Counted from the first letter of the stretch, positions 29,688 to 37,930 are shown. The stretch: 64,000 nucleotides of DNA from Prosthecobacter debontii (GCA_945873125.1 CAMCBV010000011.1:1-64000); one strand, 5' to 3'. Program-made: numbers and translations. Notes: a model not told the origin generated them from the letters alone.

Positions 29688-30584
29688 ATGGATGACAAAA
29701 AAAAATCACGTGTCATTTCATGGCTGCTTGTTCTGCTTCCGCTGTGGCTCATTGTCTCCGGCGGCTTTGCCTTGATGCGTTATTTTCACAAAGAATCGGC
29801 AGCCCCGACACGGGCTGAAAACCGTTTTGCCAAGCGCGTGTCAGCCGATTCTGTCGCAGATGATTTGAAAAAGCTCATTTCGGTGGTGGGTGAGCGCAAT
29901 ACCGGAAAACCCGATCAACTCGCCGCCACTGCATCGATGATCGAAGGCACGCTCGGACCGTCAAACACGGGCTACAAAGTGAGCAAAATCAAAAGTCCTT
30001 CTGATTTTCCTATAATCAAAGTATCCATTGATTCTCGCAGCCCTAGGGCAGAACCCATCTGGATCCTTACCTCCTACGATTCTCCCGACCATTCCCGCGG
30101 CGCGGAAAAAAACGCCACCGGCCTTGCCGCCACTCTCGCTGCGGCACAATCCTTGGCCGATTTCTCCCCCGCTTGCCCCATCCATTTTATTTTCATTCCG
30201 CATGTGAATGAAAATGATGCCCCCATCCTGGAAACTGCCATCACCGTTTCCAAACTTATCCAATCCGAAACCCAGCCCCGGGCGGTCCTATGCATTGAGG
30301 CCATGGGCGATGCCGAATCTCTCATCTTCTCCTCACGCGATACCAGCGCACTATCCAAAGTCGATTTCGAAGACCTCGGTAAAATTTCCCATGCGGATAC
30401 CGTCTATCTAGGGGATGGTTTTGACCTCTCATCCGCCCTTTTCAACATGAACCTGCCCGCCATCCGCATCGCCACCCGTCCCACTCTCCTGCCCGGCGAA
30501 TCCGATGAAAAAACTCCCTTTGCTCCCACATTGGCAGCCTCCGCAGAACGGCTGATTGATTTGATACGCAGGCTTTCAAAATAA
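29688..30584 (+). CDS. Membrane-anchored M28-like protein with missing metal ligands
   Basis: 298 residues: an N-terminal membrane anchor (about 10-30) and an exported domain resembling M28 aminopeptidases (ILTSYDSPDHSRGAEKNATGLAA, about 126-148). In active M28 enzymes this block reads H-x-D-S and G-A-D-D-N-x-S-G; here the His is Ser129 and the bridging Asp is Lys141 (GAEKN), so two zinc ligands are lost. HVNENDAPILE and IEAMGDAES follow where other ligands normally sit. I infer a non-catalytic relative. It lies directly after pssA (6 nt) and 62 nt before kamA. Confidence 0.55.
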   Translation: MDDKKKSRVISWLLVLLPLWLIVSGGFALMRYFHKESAAPTRAENRFAKRVSADSVADDLKKLISVVGERNTGKPDQLAATASMIEGTLGPSNTGYKVSKIKSPSDFPIIKVSIDSRSPRAEPIWILTSYDSPDHSRGAEKNATGLAATLAAAQSLADFSPACPIHFIFIPHVNENDAPILETAITVSKLIQSETQPRAVLCIEAMGDAESLIFSSRDTSALSKVDFEDLGKISHADTVYLGDGFDLSSALFNMNLPAIRIATRPTLLPGESDEKTPFAPTLAASAERLIDLIRRLSK

Positions 30585-30646
30585 GATTCCAGAAATCCCC
30601 ACTTGACCCTTTCCGCATCCTGTCCGACCGATTCAACCTAACGCGC

Positions 30647-31837
30647 ATGATATCCCCAAGCGAACCCGATACCACCTTCACTTCCCACGCACCCGGTTAC
30701 TGGCCGGATTGCGAGGCAGCCGATTGGAACGATCCCAAATGGCAGCTTCGCAATCGTATCGATTCGCTCTCAGATCTCGAAGCCCACATCAAGCTCACTG
30801 ATGAAGAACGCGCCGGTGTGCTGCTCGCAGGCAACAAGCTCGCGATGTCGATCACTCCGCACTTTTTCAACCTGATCGATAAAAACGATCCCGACTGCCC
30901 GATCCGCCGTCAGGTGATTCCTCGCATCGAAGAAGCGTGGACCGCACCCGAAGAACTCGCCGATCCCTGTGGCGAAGATTCGCACATGCCCGTCCCCGGT
31001 CTGGTGCATCGTTATCCCGATCGCGTTCTGTTTCTCGTCACTGATCGCTGCGCATCCTACTGCCGCTACTGCACCCGCTCTCGCGTGGTTTCAGGTGTCG
31101 GTGAGCAACATCTCGAAACCCAATGGGAGGCGGCTTTCCAGTATTTGGAAAAACACACGGAAGTCCGCGATGTCCTACTTTCCGGCGGAGATCCGCTTCT
31201 CTTTTCCGATGCGAAACTCGATAAAATCCTCACCCGCCTGCGCGCGATCCCGCACATCCAGTTTCTTCGGATCGGCTCCCGCATCCCGATTTTCCTGCCG
31301 CAACGCATCACACCGGAACTTTGCGGGATGCTGAAAAAGCACCATCCGCTCTTCATCTCCATCCACACGAATCATCCCAAAGAACTGACTACCGAAGTCC
31401 GCGAAGGACTTGTCCGCTTGGCCGAAGCCGGCATCCCGCTCGGGAATCAATCGGTACTCCTGCGCGGCGTGAACGATTCCGCGAAAATCCAAAAGGCCTT
31501 GGTGCACAAACTCCTGATGACTCGCGTCCGCCCTTACTATCTCTATCAGTGCGACCTCATCACCGGTTCTTCCCACCTCCGCACCTCTGTTGCCGAAGGC
31601 GTGAATATCATCGAGAAACTCCGCGGTCACACCACCGGCTATGCCATCCCGCAATTCGTCATCGACGGCCCCGGCGGTGGCGGAAAAATCCCCATCAACC
31701 CGAACTACGTGGTCGATACCGGATCTAACAAAGTCACACTCCGCAACTTCGAAGGAGATATTTTCGAATACCCTGATCCGACCCCTATACCGACTGCTGA
31801 CATGAAAGCCCTGCACGAAAAGGCGATGTGCAGTTAG
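30647..31837 (+). CDS. kamA: KamA-family radical SAM lysine 2,3-aminomutase
   Basis: 396 residues. The radical SAM cluster motif C135-x3-C139-x2-C142 (DRCASYCRYCTR) is followed by DVLLSGGDPLLFSD. PLP-binding and lysine-binding features of the LAM group are present, including DGPGGGGKIPINPNY near residue 345 with the likely PLP lysine. The long C-terminus separates it from the shorter EpmB proteins that act on EF-P lysine. LAM converts L-lysine to beta-lysine for lysine fermentation or as an osmolyte; neither ablB nor EF-P genes are visible nearby, so the role is open. Confidence 0.85.
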   Translation: MISPSEPDTTFTSHAPGYWPDCEAADWNDPKWQLRNRIDSLSDLEAHIKLTDEERAGVLLAGNKLAMSITPHFFNLIDKNDPDCPIRRQVIPRIEEAWTAPEELADPCGEDSHMPVPGLVHRYPDRVLFLVTDRCASYCRYCTRSRVVSGVGEQHLETQWEAAFQYLEKHTEVRDVLLSGGDPLLFSDAKLDKILTRLRAIPHIQFLRIGSRIPIFLPQRITPELCGMLKKHHPLFISIHTNHPKELTTEVREGLVRLAEAGIPLGNQSVLLRGVNDSAKIQKALVHKLLMTRVRPYYLYQCDLITGSSHLRTSVAEGVNIIEKLRGHTTGYAIPQFVIDGPGGGGKIPINPNYVVDTGSNKVTLRNFEGDIFEYPDPTPIPTADMKALHEKAMCS

Positions 31838-31912
31838 TCATTTCCGAGAGAACGGTTAGGGCGCCATCATCTCGTCCGATAAAAAATGATTTCGAAAAAT
31901 CGATACTGAAAA

Positions 31913-32437
31913 TCATTCCTCCGACGGTGCACTCTTCTCCGCCGCACCATCTACCACCTCAATTTCGGTGTAATGGGTCACCATGTTTTGCATAATATTG
32001 CACGCATCGATATCGCCAGCCCAGAGTCCCGCTTCTTTCGCACGCATTTTCAGGGTCAGATCGTAAACATCGCCGGGCGCGAGTTTTTTGCGAATATTGT
32101 AGGAATGATAACCCCACAACTTTTCTTGTGAACTGGGCCTGGGTGTCACATCAATGATTTCAAAGCCATCCGTGAGATCATCATAAAAATCCACGTTAGC
32201 CAATTCGACATCATCCGCACCGTTGTTCCTAACCGAAACCTTCACCTCAACCACTTCTCCCAGTTGCACGGTTTCCGGATGATCGATCTGGAGTTCAAAG
32301 CTCGGTGGTTCTGCATAGGCATACCAATACCCGACAGCACCGATCCCTACCCATATCATCGATGTCACAAACATGGTGATCAACGCCGTGAGAATGATGA
32401 TCTTGTTACGATAGGATGATGGAGTGGGCGGATACAT
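31913..32437 (-). CDS. Single-pass membrane protein with an extracytoplasmic Ig-like domain
   Basis: 174 residues. One membrane segment at about 12-38 (IIILTALITMFVTSMIWVG) and a beta-rich domain (about 48-160) with the pattern VQLGEVVEVKVSVRNNGADDVEL followed by LAPGDVYDLTLKMRAKEAG, which resembles CARDB/DUF11-type Ig-like modules in which regular spacing of conserved Gly, Asn and Asp forms a sandwich. No catalytic residues are evident. It converges on kamA (74 nt gap with a weak AT-rich palindrome) and lies 45 nt from a methyltransferase gene in the same direction. Function unknown. Confidence 0.6.
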   Translation of the reverse strand: MYPPTPSSYRNKIIILTALITMFVTSMIWVGIGAVGYWYAYAEPPSFELQIDHPETVQLGEVVEVKVSVRNNGADDVELANVDFYDDLTDGFEIIDVTPRPSSQEKLWGYHSYNIRKKLAPGDVYDLTLKMRAKEAGLWAGDIDACNIMQNMVTHYTEIEVVDGAAEKSAPSEE

Positions 32438-32482
32438 ATCAGGCTATTTCACGATGATTGAAATTCTAGCAACCTCCAAATG

Positions 32483-33565
32483 TTAGACGAAAAATCCCCG
32501 CTCTGCGACATATCTGAGCCACGGTACAAAATCCAATTCCGGTGACACCTCTTTTGCAAAATCAGCCAACGCCATCACCGAACGGCTGCCATCCATCGCG
32601 GAGAGGACCTTGAGTTGCGAAAACGGAAAGATGCAGGATTTGAGTTTGGGATCGACCAATGGAAGACATTCCTGCGCGCAAACCAACCGCCATGGATCAA
32701 GTTTTGGATAATTCGGGACGGAAAAGTTAAGCTCGGTCTTTATAGGAACAGGCGAAGATTCGCCAAAAGTCTCATCGCTGCGACAGAATAGCTCGGAACG
32801 AAAGGTCGTTCGCATCTCCGCATCGTTGAGATCATCGCCCTTCGCTCCGGTTACCGAATCACCCAACCAGCGAAGTCCGCTTAATTCCGAGAGTTTCACA
32901 ACCGCCCCAAGGGACCATGGATCCATCACTGGCGCAAAATCATCAAAAGCCAGGACCTCAGCCTGTTTGGCCAGCATGTCATTCACGATCTCCGCTTCCC
33001 GCTCATCAGCCACATCCCTGAAAACTGAGAGTGCGGTCATTTCATCCACACCTCCCGCTGCCTGAATCGCCCGCACTTTTTGAACCACGGGCATTCTCTC
33101 CTTCCAGCCTGCTGCAACATTAAAACTCATCACCGCCACTCCAAGTTTCGCGAGTCTTTTACCCATGAAATCCATCATTCCTACCTTCACCTCATCCGGC
33201 ACCCATGAAAAAACCCCATGCGCGATGATGAAATCAAACTCTCCCTCGGGCTCGAATTCCAGGATCGAACTCTCACAAAAACTCACATTTTTCAGTCCCG
33301 CTTGCCGCGCCAGATTCTTTGCCTTGGAGATCTGTCGCCTCGAAACATCCACACCCACACACTCCGCAGTCGGCAAACGGCTCGCCACGGATAGCAAATG
33401 ATGCCCCGTTCCGCAGCCGATTTCCAGAATCCGCGCTCCCTCAACCGTAACTCCATTCAGCCCGAAAAACCTCGCAACCTCGGCATTGACCACCGGATCG
33501 GCACTCGGATGACTCATCGGCGGATAAGCCTCTGCCTGAAATAACTCTGCAAAGGTACGCTGCAT
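32483..33565 (-). CDS. Class I SAM methyltransferase with methyltransferase-regulatory domain
   Basis: 360 residues from ATG at 33565. SAM-binding motif I is ILEIGCGTGHHLLSVAS (about 45-61), followed by CVGVDVSRRQISKAK and FDFIIAHGVFSWVPD (motif IV region). The N-terminal AYPPMSHPSADPVVN matches the opening of methyltransferase-regulatory proteins (PF10119-like), whose C-terminal half (about 175-345) carries the regulatory domain. Substrate unknown. An open frame extends upstream to 33646 but covers a hairpin and lacks family similarity, so the shorter start is preferred; GGAAA lies a few bases before it. Confidence 0.75.
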   Translation of the reverse strand: MQRTFAELFQAEAYPPMSHPSADPVVNAEVARFFGLNGVTVEGARILEIGCGTGHHLLSVASRLPTAECVGVDVSRRQISKAKNLARQAGLKNVSFCESSILEFEPEGEFDFIIAHGVFSWVPDEVKVGMMDFMGKRLAKLGVAVMSFNVAAGWKERMPVVQKVRAIQAAGGVDEMTALSVFRDVADEREAEIVNDMLAKQAEVLAFDDFAPVMDPWSLGAVVKLSELSGLRWLGDSVTGAKGDDLNDAEMRTTFRSELFCRSDETFGESSPVPIKTELNFSVPNYPKLDPWRLVCAQECLPLVDPKLKSCIFPFSQLKVLSAMDGSRSVMALADFAKEVSPELDFVPWLRYVAERGFFV

Positions 33566-33587
33566 CCCGCTGTTTCCAATACGTAGC

Positions 33588-33604
33588 AGGGGTTTGCAAC
33601 CCCT
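33588..33604. repeat. Short GC-rich palindrome
   Basis: AGGGGTT-TGC-AACCCCT, 7-bp perfect stem with a 3-nt loop. It sits 41 nt from the larger inverted repeat, an arrangement reminiscent of REP/BIME pairs. Only one copy is seen in this window. Confidence 0.55.
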
Positions 33605-33644
33605 TTCATCAAAAACTCCATACACCCAATCAAAATCGTCATCC

Positions 33645-33698
33645 AAAACACACGTACAATCTTTGTCACGGCCACGACAAAGATTGTACGTGTGTTTT
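33645..33698. repeat. Perfect 23-bp inverted repeat with 8-nt spacer
   Basis: Left arm 33645-33667 and right arm 33676-33698 are exact reverse complements, starting AAAACACACG and ending CGTGTGTTTT; spacer ACGGCCAC. A-run on one side and T-run on the other give it the look of a bidirectional terminator, but it lies between divergent genes and the stem is unusually long. Confidence 0.9.
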
Positions 33699-33740
33699 TC
33701 ATTGCTGGTGATTTACAACAACTCCTTAAGATTAGGAGCG

Positions 33741-33767
33741 AGAACCAAAGATATGCTTTTTGGTTCT
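33741..33767 (+). other. Hairpin in the carA upstream region
   Basis: AGAACCAAA/TTTGGTTCT, perfect 9-bp stem, extendable by a G-T and an A-T pair, loop about 5-9 nt, followed by TTGCTGCG. Could form in the carA leader. Confidence 0.5.
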
Positions 33768-33855
33768 TTGCTGCGATTCGTTGGTATTTGCGGGATTGGC
33801 GGGTAAAAAATCATATTCCGCAGATTTCCCTGAATTTTTTGTTCCATCCCACGCC

Positions 33856-33872
33856 GGAGGTACATAACCTCC
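33856..33872 (+). promoter_or_regulatory. Hairpin enclosing GGAGGT before the carA start
   Basis: GGAGGT (33856-33861), ACATA loop, ACCTCC (33867-33872). The first arm is a perfect anti-Shine-Dalgarno match but lies 17 nt from the GTG start, and the hairpin would mask it. It may influence carA translation; this is inference. Confidence 0.35.
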
Positions 33873-33878
33873 CGCCCC

Positions 33879-35027
33879 GTGCCTACGACCGCTATCCTTG
33901 CCCTTGAAGACGGACGCTGCTTTTCCGGAATTTCTTTCGGAGCCAGCGGAACCACCACTGGAGAAATTTGCTTCAACACCTCCATGACAGGTTATCAGGA
34001 GGTGATCACAGATCCGTCTTACCGCGGCCAAATCGTCGCCATGACTTACCCGATGATTGGCAACTACGGGGTAAACCAGGAAGACAACGAATCCGCCGAC
34101 CCGCATATTCGAGCATTTGTCATCGGCGAGCTATGTGAGATTCCGTCAAACTGGCGCTCCCAAGAGAGCCTTTCCTCTTATCTTCATCGCCACGACATCC
34201 TCGGTATCGAAGGAATCGACACCCGAGCCCTCACCAAGCACCTCCGCTCACTCGGCGCGATGCGCGCCTGCGTCACCACCGAACTCTCCGAAGCCGATGC
34301 CATCGCCGCCGCGAAAAACTCCGCGCCAATGGAAGGCTCCGACTTCGTTAAAGAAGTCACCACCAAGCACTCATACTTCTGGTCGGAGGAATCCCGGAAA
34401 TGGACTCTACCCAACGCATCCATCGGTGAAACCGAAACTTACCAAGAGCTGCCTCCTGTCAAATACCGAGTCGTGGCCATCGACTTCGGTCTGAAATACA
34501 ACCAACTCCGGATGCTTCGCCAGGCAGGCTTCGAGGTCGAGGTCGTTCCAGCCACCACGTCCGCTGAGGAAATCCTCGCGAAAAAACCTGACGGGCTCTT
34601 TCTCACCAACGGCCCAGGAGATCCGGCCGCGCTTGATTATATTCACTCGGAACTCAAACAACTGATCACCCAGCTCCCTACATTCGGCATCTGCCTAGGC
34701 AACCAACTTCTCGCCCACGCCTATGGGGGGAAAACTTTCAAACTCAAATTCGGACATCGCGGCGGCAATCAACCCGTCAAAGATCTCCGCACAGGTAGAA
34801 TCTCCATCACCTCGCAGAACCATGGTTTTGCAGTGGATCCCGATTCCCTCCCGGCCGACATCGAGGTCACCCACATCAACCTCAACGACAACACCGTCGA
34901 AGGCATGCGCCACAAAACCCTGCCGATCTTTTCGGTCCAATACCACCCGGAAGCCGCCCCCGGCCCCAACGACGCCGCCCACTTTTTCACCGACTTCGCC
35001 GAACTCATCGAGGCGAGCAAACGTTAG
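33879..35027 (+). CDS. carA: Carbamoyl-phosphate synthase small (glutamine amidotransferase) subunit
   Basis: 382 residues, GTG start. N-terminal CPSase small domain (ILALEDGRCFSGISFGASG, FNTSMTGYQEVITDPSY) and C-terminal class I glutamine amidotransferase: the catalytic Cys lies in FGICLGNQLLAHAYGG (about 272) and the His/Glu pair in VQYHPEAAPGPND (about 356). It supplies ammonia from glutamine to CarB for carbamoyl phosphate, used in pyrimidine and arginine synthesis. carB is not adjacent; purA follows 83 nt downstream. The upstream region is rich in hairpins that could mediate control. Confidence 0.95.
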   Translation: MPTTAILALEDGRCFSGISFGASGTTTGEICFNTSMTGYQEVITDPSYRGQIVAMTYPMIGNYGVNQEDNESADPHIRAFVIGELCEIPSNWRSQESLSSYLHRHDILGIEGIDTRALTKHLRSLGAMRACVTTELSEADAIAAAKNSAPMEGSDFVKEVTTKHSYFWSEESRKWTLPNASIGETETYQELPPVKYRVVAIDFGLKYNQLRMLRQAGFEVEVVPATTSAEEILAKKPDGLFLTNGPGDPAALDYIHSELKQLITQLPTFGICLGNQLLAHAYGGKTFKLKFGHRGGNQPVKDLRTGRISITSQNHGFAVDPDSLPADIEVTHINLNDNTVEGMRHKTLPIFSVQYHPEAAPGPNDAAHFFTDFAELIEASKR

Positions 35028-35083
35028 AATTTTTTCTGCTAATTGTCATTTAGCAAGCCCACTCACCATCACCTCTTATTTGA

Positions 35084-35111
35084 GGTTTAAAGTTTATAAT
35101 TTATAATTTAA
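35084..35111 (+). repeat. 28-bp tract of four degenerate heptamers before purA
   Basis: GGTTTAA, AGTTTAT, AATTTAT, AATTTAA: exact 7-bp period, the last A being the first base of the purA ATG. Core TTTA in every unit, matching the tracts before uup and lpxC/fabZ. Confidence 0.85.
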
Positions 35112-36379
35112 TGAATACTGTAATTACTGGCCTCCAGTGGGGCGACGAAGGCAAAGGCAAAATCGTTGACTACCTCACCGAATCCGCCGATGTCGTCATC
35201 CGCGGCCAAGGCGGCAACAACGCCGGCCACACCGTTATCGCCAAAGGCACCAAATACGTCCTTCATCTCCTTCCTTCAGGAATCCTCTGGGACAATAAAA
35301 TCAATGTCATCGGCAACGGTGTCGTCGTGGATCCCATCGGCCTCTGCATCGAAATCGAACGCATCGAAGCCCAAGGCATCGAAATCTGCCCTGAGAAACT
35401 TCTGATTTCCGATCGCGCCCATGTCGTTTTGCCTTTCCACAAAGAACTCGATGCAGCCCGTGAAATCTCACTTGGAGATCAGAAAATCGGAACCACGAAG
35501 CGCGGAATCGGCCCGGCATACGCCGACAAAGTCAACCGTTGCGGTCTTCGCATGGCAGACCTGTTAGATCGTCCTTTTGCTGAAGCACAGATCACACGCC
35601 GTGTTTCCGAAGTAAACGAGATTCTGGCGAAATATGACCTGCCTGTCTTCACTGCGGCTGCCGTCATTTCCGATACCTACAAGGCGTTTGAACGTCTCCG
35701 CCCGCATGTCACCAACACCATTCCAGTCCTCCACAAAGCATGGAAGGCTGGGAAGAATCTCCTTTTCGAAGGCGCGCAGGGCACCTTGCTCGACATCGAT
35801 TTCGGAACCTATCCGTTTGTCACTTCATCCAACACCACCGCGGGCGGATCCACCACCGGCACCGGCTTGCCACCCACTGCGATCGAAGCGGTCATCGGCG
35901 TTTGCAAGGCCTACACGACCCGTGTCGGCTCCGGTCCGTTTCCAACCTGTGACGAGGGACTTTCTGAATACCTCCACAACCTCGGCCGCGAGTTCGGCGC
36001 CACCACGGGTCGCCCCCGTGGCTGCGGTTGGCTCGATACCGTCCTGCTCCGCTTCGCCTGCATGGTCAACGGTGTCACCGGCCTCGCCGTCACCAATGTC
36101 GATGGGCTTGACGAATATGATCATCTGAAAATTTGTGTGGCTTACGACATCGATGGCACTCGCCACGAGTTACCACCCGCCGACCGCTCGTTCTGGGATC
36201 GCGCGAAACCGATTTATGAAACCCTTCCCGGCTGGAAAGAGGACACTACCGCCTGCACCAGCTACGACCAATTGCCGCCAAACGCCCAAGCTTACCTCAC
36301 CCGCCTCTCCGAACTTTGCGACGCACCCCTAGCGTTTATCGGTGTCGGACCAGATCGTAAGCAGACTCTGAAGGCATAA
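35111..36379 (+). CDS. purA: Adenylosuccinate synthetase
   Basis: 422 residues, usual length. It joins IMP and aspartate using GTP, the first committed step to AMP. Family motifs: GLQWGDEGKGKIVDYL at the start with catalytic D13-type residue, GNNAGHTVIAKGTKYVLHLLPSG split here as GGNNAGHT and HLLPSG, TKRGIGPAYADK (about 136), EGAQGTLLDIDFGTYPFVTSSNT (about 222) and GLAVTNVDGLDEYD. The ATG is directly preceded by a heptad tract with no Shine-Dalgarno sequence. A palindrome and a VapBC pair follow. Confidence 0.96.
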   Translation: MNTVITGLQWGDEGKGKIVDYLTESADVVIRGQGGNNAGHTVIAKGTKYVLHLLPSGILWDNKINVIGNGVVVDPIGLCIEIERIEAQGIEICPEKLLISDRAHVVLPFHKELDAAREISLGDQKIGTTKRGIGPAYADKVNRCGLRMADLLDRPFAEAQITRRVSEVNEILAKYDLPVFTAAAVISDTYKAFERLRPHVTNTIPVLHKAWKAGKNLLFEGAQGTLLDIDFGTYPFVTSSNTTAGGSTTGTGLPPTAIEAVIGVCKAYTTRVGSGPFPTCDEGLSEYLHNLGREFGATTGRPRGCGWLDTVLLRFACMVNGVTGLAVTNVDGLDEYDHLKICVAYDIDGTRHELPPADRSFWDRAKPIYETLPGWKEDTTACTSYDQLPPNAQAYLTRLSELCDAPLAFIGVGPDRKQTLKA

Positions 36380-36388
36380 ATCCTCATT

Positions 36389-36419
36389 TTTCATCATTTT
36401 TTATATTTTAATGATGAAA
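36389..36419. promoter_or_regulatory. AT-rich 10-bp inverted repeat between purA and vapB
   Basis: TTTCATCATT (36389-36398) and AATGATGAAA (36410-36419) are perfect complements around an 11-nt AT-rich spacer, 21 nt before the vapB start. Position fits either a purA terminator or an autoregulatory VapB operator; VapBC pairs usually bind such palindromes. Confidence 0.5.
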
Positions 36420-36439
36420 TTTGATGCTAATTTTTCTCC

Positions 36440-36676
36440 ATGAGAATCACGGTAGATATCGATGAAGCCATTTTAGCAGACCTTTTGGAGATCACTGGAG
36501 ACAAAAATAAAAGTCCGGCGGTCGCAAAAGCGGTCACTGAGTTTGTCCGCAGAAAAAAAGCCAAAGAATTCGGACGCCTCATCCGAGAAGGAGCTTTTGA
36601 TTATTACGGCCCAGAGGATACGGCATCTACTGACTTCACCGATCCCCTTCCTCCTCTTTACCCAGACGAAAAGTAA
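36440..36676 (+). CDS. vapB: VapB-type antitoxin
   Basis: 78 residues. MRITVDIDEAILADLLEITG followed by SPAVAKAVTEFVRRKKAKEF is the ribbon-helix-helix-like N-terminus of plant/VapB antitoxins (the type that binds DNA and toxin); the acidic C-terminal tail (GPEDTASTDFTDPLPPLYPDE) is the toxin-embracing part. Stop and the vapC start overlap as TAATG. The pair sits between purA and uppS, an unusual place for a toxin-antitoxin module. Confidence 0.82.
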   Translation: MRITVDIDEAILADLLEITGDKNKSPAVAKAVTEFVRRKKAKEFGRLIREGAFDYYGPEDTASTDFTDPLPPLYPDEK

Positions 36677-37101
36677 TGGTCCTCGTTGATTCTTCAGTTT
36701 GGATTGAAAGTTTGCGCCCTAAAGGCGACATGCGGGTGAAACTCGCACTCGAGGGACTATTAGATACCTATGAGGCCTTGTGGTGCGCCCCGGTTCGACT
36801 CGAAGTCATCGGTGGCGCGCGTAGAGAAGAGCGCAATCGCCTTGGTCGGTTCTTTTCGGTAATTCCCTATCGACCCTTCAAAGAGGAAGATTGGAATCGT
36901 GCGATTTCTCTAGCTTGGTCCCTAGGCGGCAAAGGGCTGAACCTGCCGTGGCTCGATGTCCTAATCGCCTCCATCGCCATTCATGATGGTGTCCGTGTAT
37001 ATTCCATCGATAAGCACTTCGAAATCATCGCCGAAAACTCCTCTCTTTTCCTCTACAAACCAGGCTACGGCGGGATGTTCAGACCAGAAAACGAACCATG
37101 A
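36676..37101 (+). CDS. vapC: VapC-type PIN-domain ribonuclease toxin
   Basis: 141 residues. The PIN-domain acidic residues are in place: D5 (VLVDSSVWIE), E43 (RLEVIGG), D94 (WLDVLIAS) and D112 (SIDKHFE). VapC toxins cut tRNA or rRNA when not bound by VapB. It overlaps vapB by one base and its last codon/stop overlaps uppS as ATGA, so the toxin stop and the UppS start are shared. A C-terminal tail of about 15 residues (KPGYGGMFRPENEP) is extra. Confidence 0.85.
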   Translation: MVLVDSSVWIESLRPKGDMRVKLALEGLLDTYEALWCAPVRLEVIGGARREERNRLGRFFSVIPYRPFKEEDWNRAISLAWSLGGKGLNLPWLDVLIASIAIHDGVRVYSIDKHFEIIAENSSLFLYKPGYGGMFRPENEP

Positions 37102-37811
37102 CCTCATCCAACCCTCATCACGTTTCCCACATTGCGATCATCATGGATGGGAATGGCCGTTGGGCGAAAGAACGCGGACTCCCTCGGGCGGAGGGTCATC
37201 GCGCCGGCGCCGAATCCATCCGTGAAGTCACTGAAGCCTGTATCGAGCTCGGCGTGAAGTATCTCACGCTCTATGCCTTTTCCTCGGAAAATTGGAACCG
37301 ACCCCAAAACGAAGTCGACGCTCTGATGAAACTGCTGGATCGGTTTCTCGATGATAAAGCCAGCGAGCTGGACAGACAAAATATCCGCCTCGTGGCCATC
37401 GGCGATCTGGACCGCCTTCCCGCCGCAACACGTAACCGCCTCGATCGCATCCAAGCGCAGACCCAAAACCATCAAACCATGACCCTGGTGCTCGCTCTGT
37501 CCTATGGCGCACGGGAGGAAATCACCGCCGCTGTCCGATCTATCGCCAGAGCAGCCGTGGCGGGTGAAATTACACCAGACCAGATCGATGGCGAACTCAT
37601 CGCCCGACATCTTTACACCAAAGACATCCCTGATCCCGACCTCCTCATCCGCACCTCGGGCGAAATGCGTCTTTCCAATTTCCTGCTCTGGCAAATCTCC
37701 TACTCGGAAATCGTCATCGTGAAGAAAATGTGGCCGGACTTCCGCCAAGGCGACCTCTTCGCCGCCGTGGATGAATACAAGTCCCGCCACCGTAGATTCG
37801 GGGCTTTGTAG
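37098..37811 (+). CDS. uppS: Isoprenyl (undecaprenyl) diphosphate synthase
   Basis: 237 residues. Cis-prenyltransferase motifs: IAIIMDGNGRWAKERGL with catalytic D17, GHRAGAESIREV, LTLYAFSSENWNRP, and the C-terminal LLIRTSGEMRLSNFLLWQ. It makes the C55 lipid carrier for peptidoglycan and surface polysaccharides, linking it to the exopolysaccharide genes at 14.7 kb. The start overlaps the vapC stop (ATGA), implying translational coupling to the toxin gene. No terminator is evident after it. Confidence 0.95.
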   Translation: MTSSNPHHVSHIAIIMDGNGRWAKERGLPRAEGHRAGAESIREVTEACIELGVKYLTLYAFSSENWNRPQNEVDALMKLLDRFLDDKASELDRQNIRLVAIGDLDRLPAATRNRLDRIQAQTQNHQTMTLVLALSYGAREEITAAVRSIARAAVAGEITPDQIDGELIARHLYTKDIPDPDLLIRTSGEMRLSNFLLWQISYSEIVIVKKMWPDFRQGDLFAAVDEYKSRHRRFGAL

Positions 37812-37930
37812 GGGCGCGCCATTAAATCAGCGGGATATTCAAGATAATTTTTCCCTAAATTGACCCACCGAAGTTCTTGCCATCCCCGCGCTAACCCGAT
37901 AATTCCATCTTCACCTCAATCAAAAAACTT

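Larger units (their letters stand above)
33566..33878. other. 313-nt gene-free, hairpin-rich interval between divergent genes
   Basis: No ORF of interest. It contains, in order: a 7-bp stem AGGGGTT/AACCCCT (33588-33604), a perfect 23-bp inverted repeat (33645-33698), a 9-bp stem AGAACCAAA/TTTGGTTCT (33741-33767) and a 6-bp stem GGAGGT/ACCTCC (33856-33872), just before carA. Promoters for both neighbours should lie here. Confidence 0.7.

Noticed and set aside
29688..30584. Active M28 aminopeptidase
   Set aside because: The metal-binding His and bridging Asp are replaced, so an active zinc peptidase call is not supported.
31175..31816. 213-codon frame antisense to kamA
   Set aside because: Shadow of a well-supported radical SAM gene.
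33856..33861. GGAGGT as the carA Shine-Dalgarno sequence
   Set aside because: 17 nt from the start, beyond the usual distance, and it can pair with ACCTCC in a hairpin.
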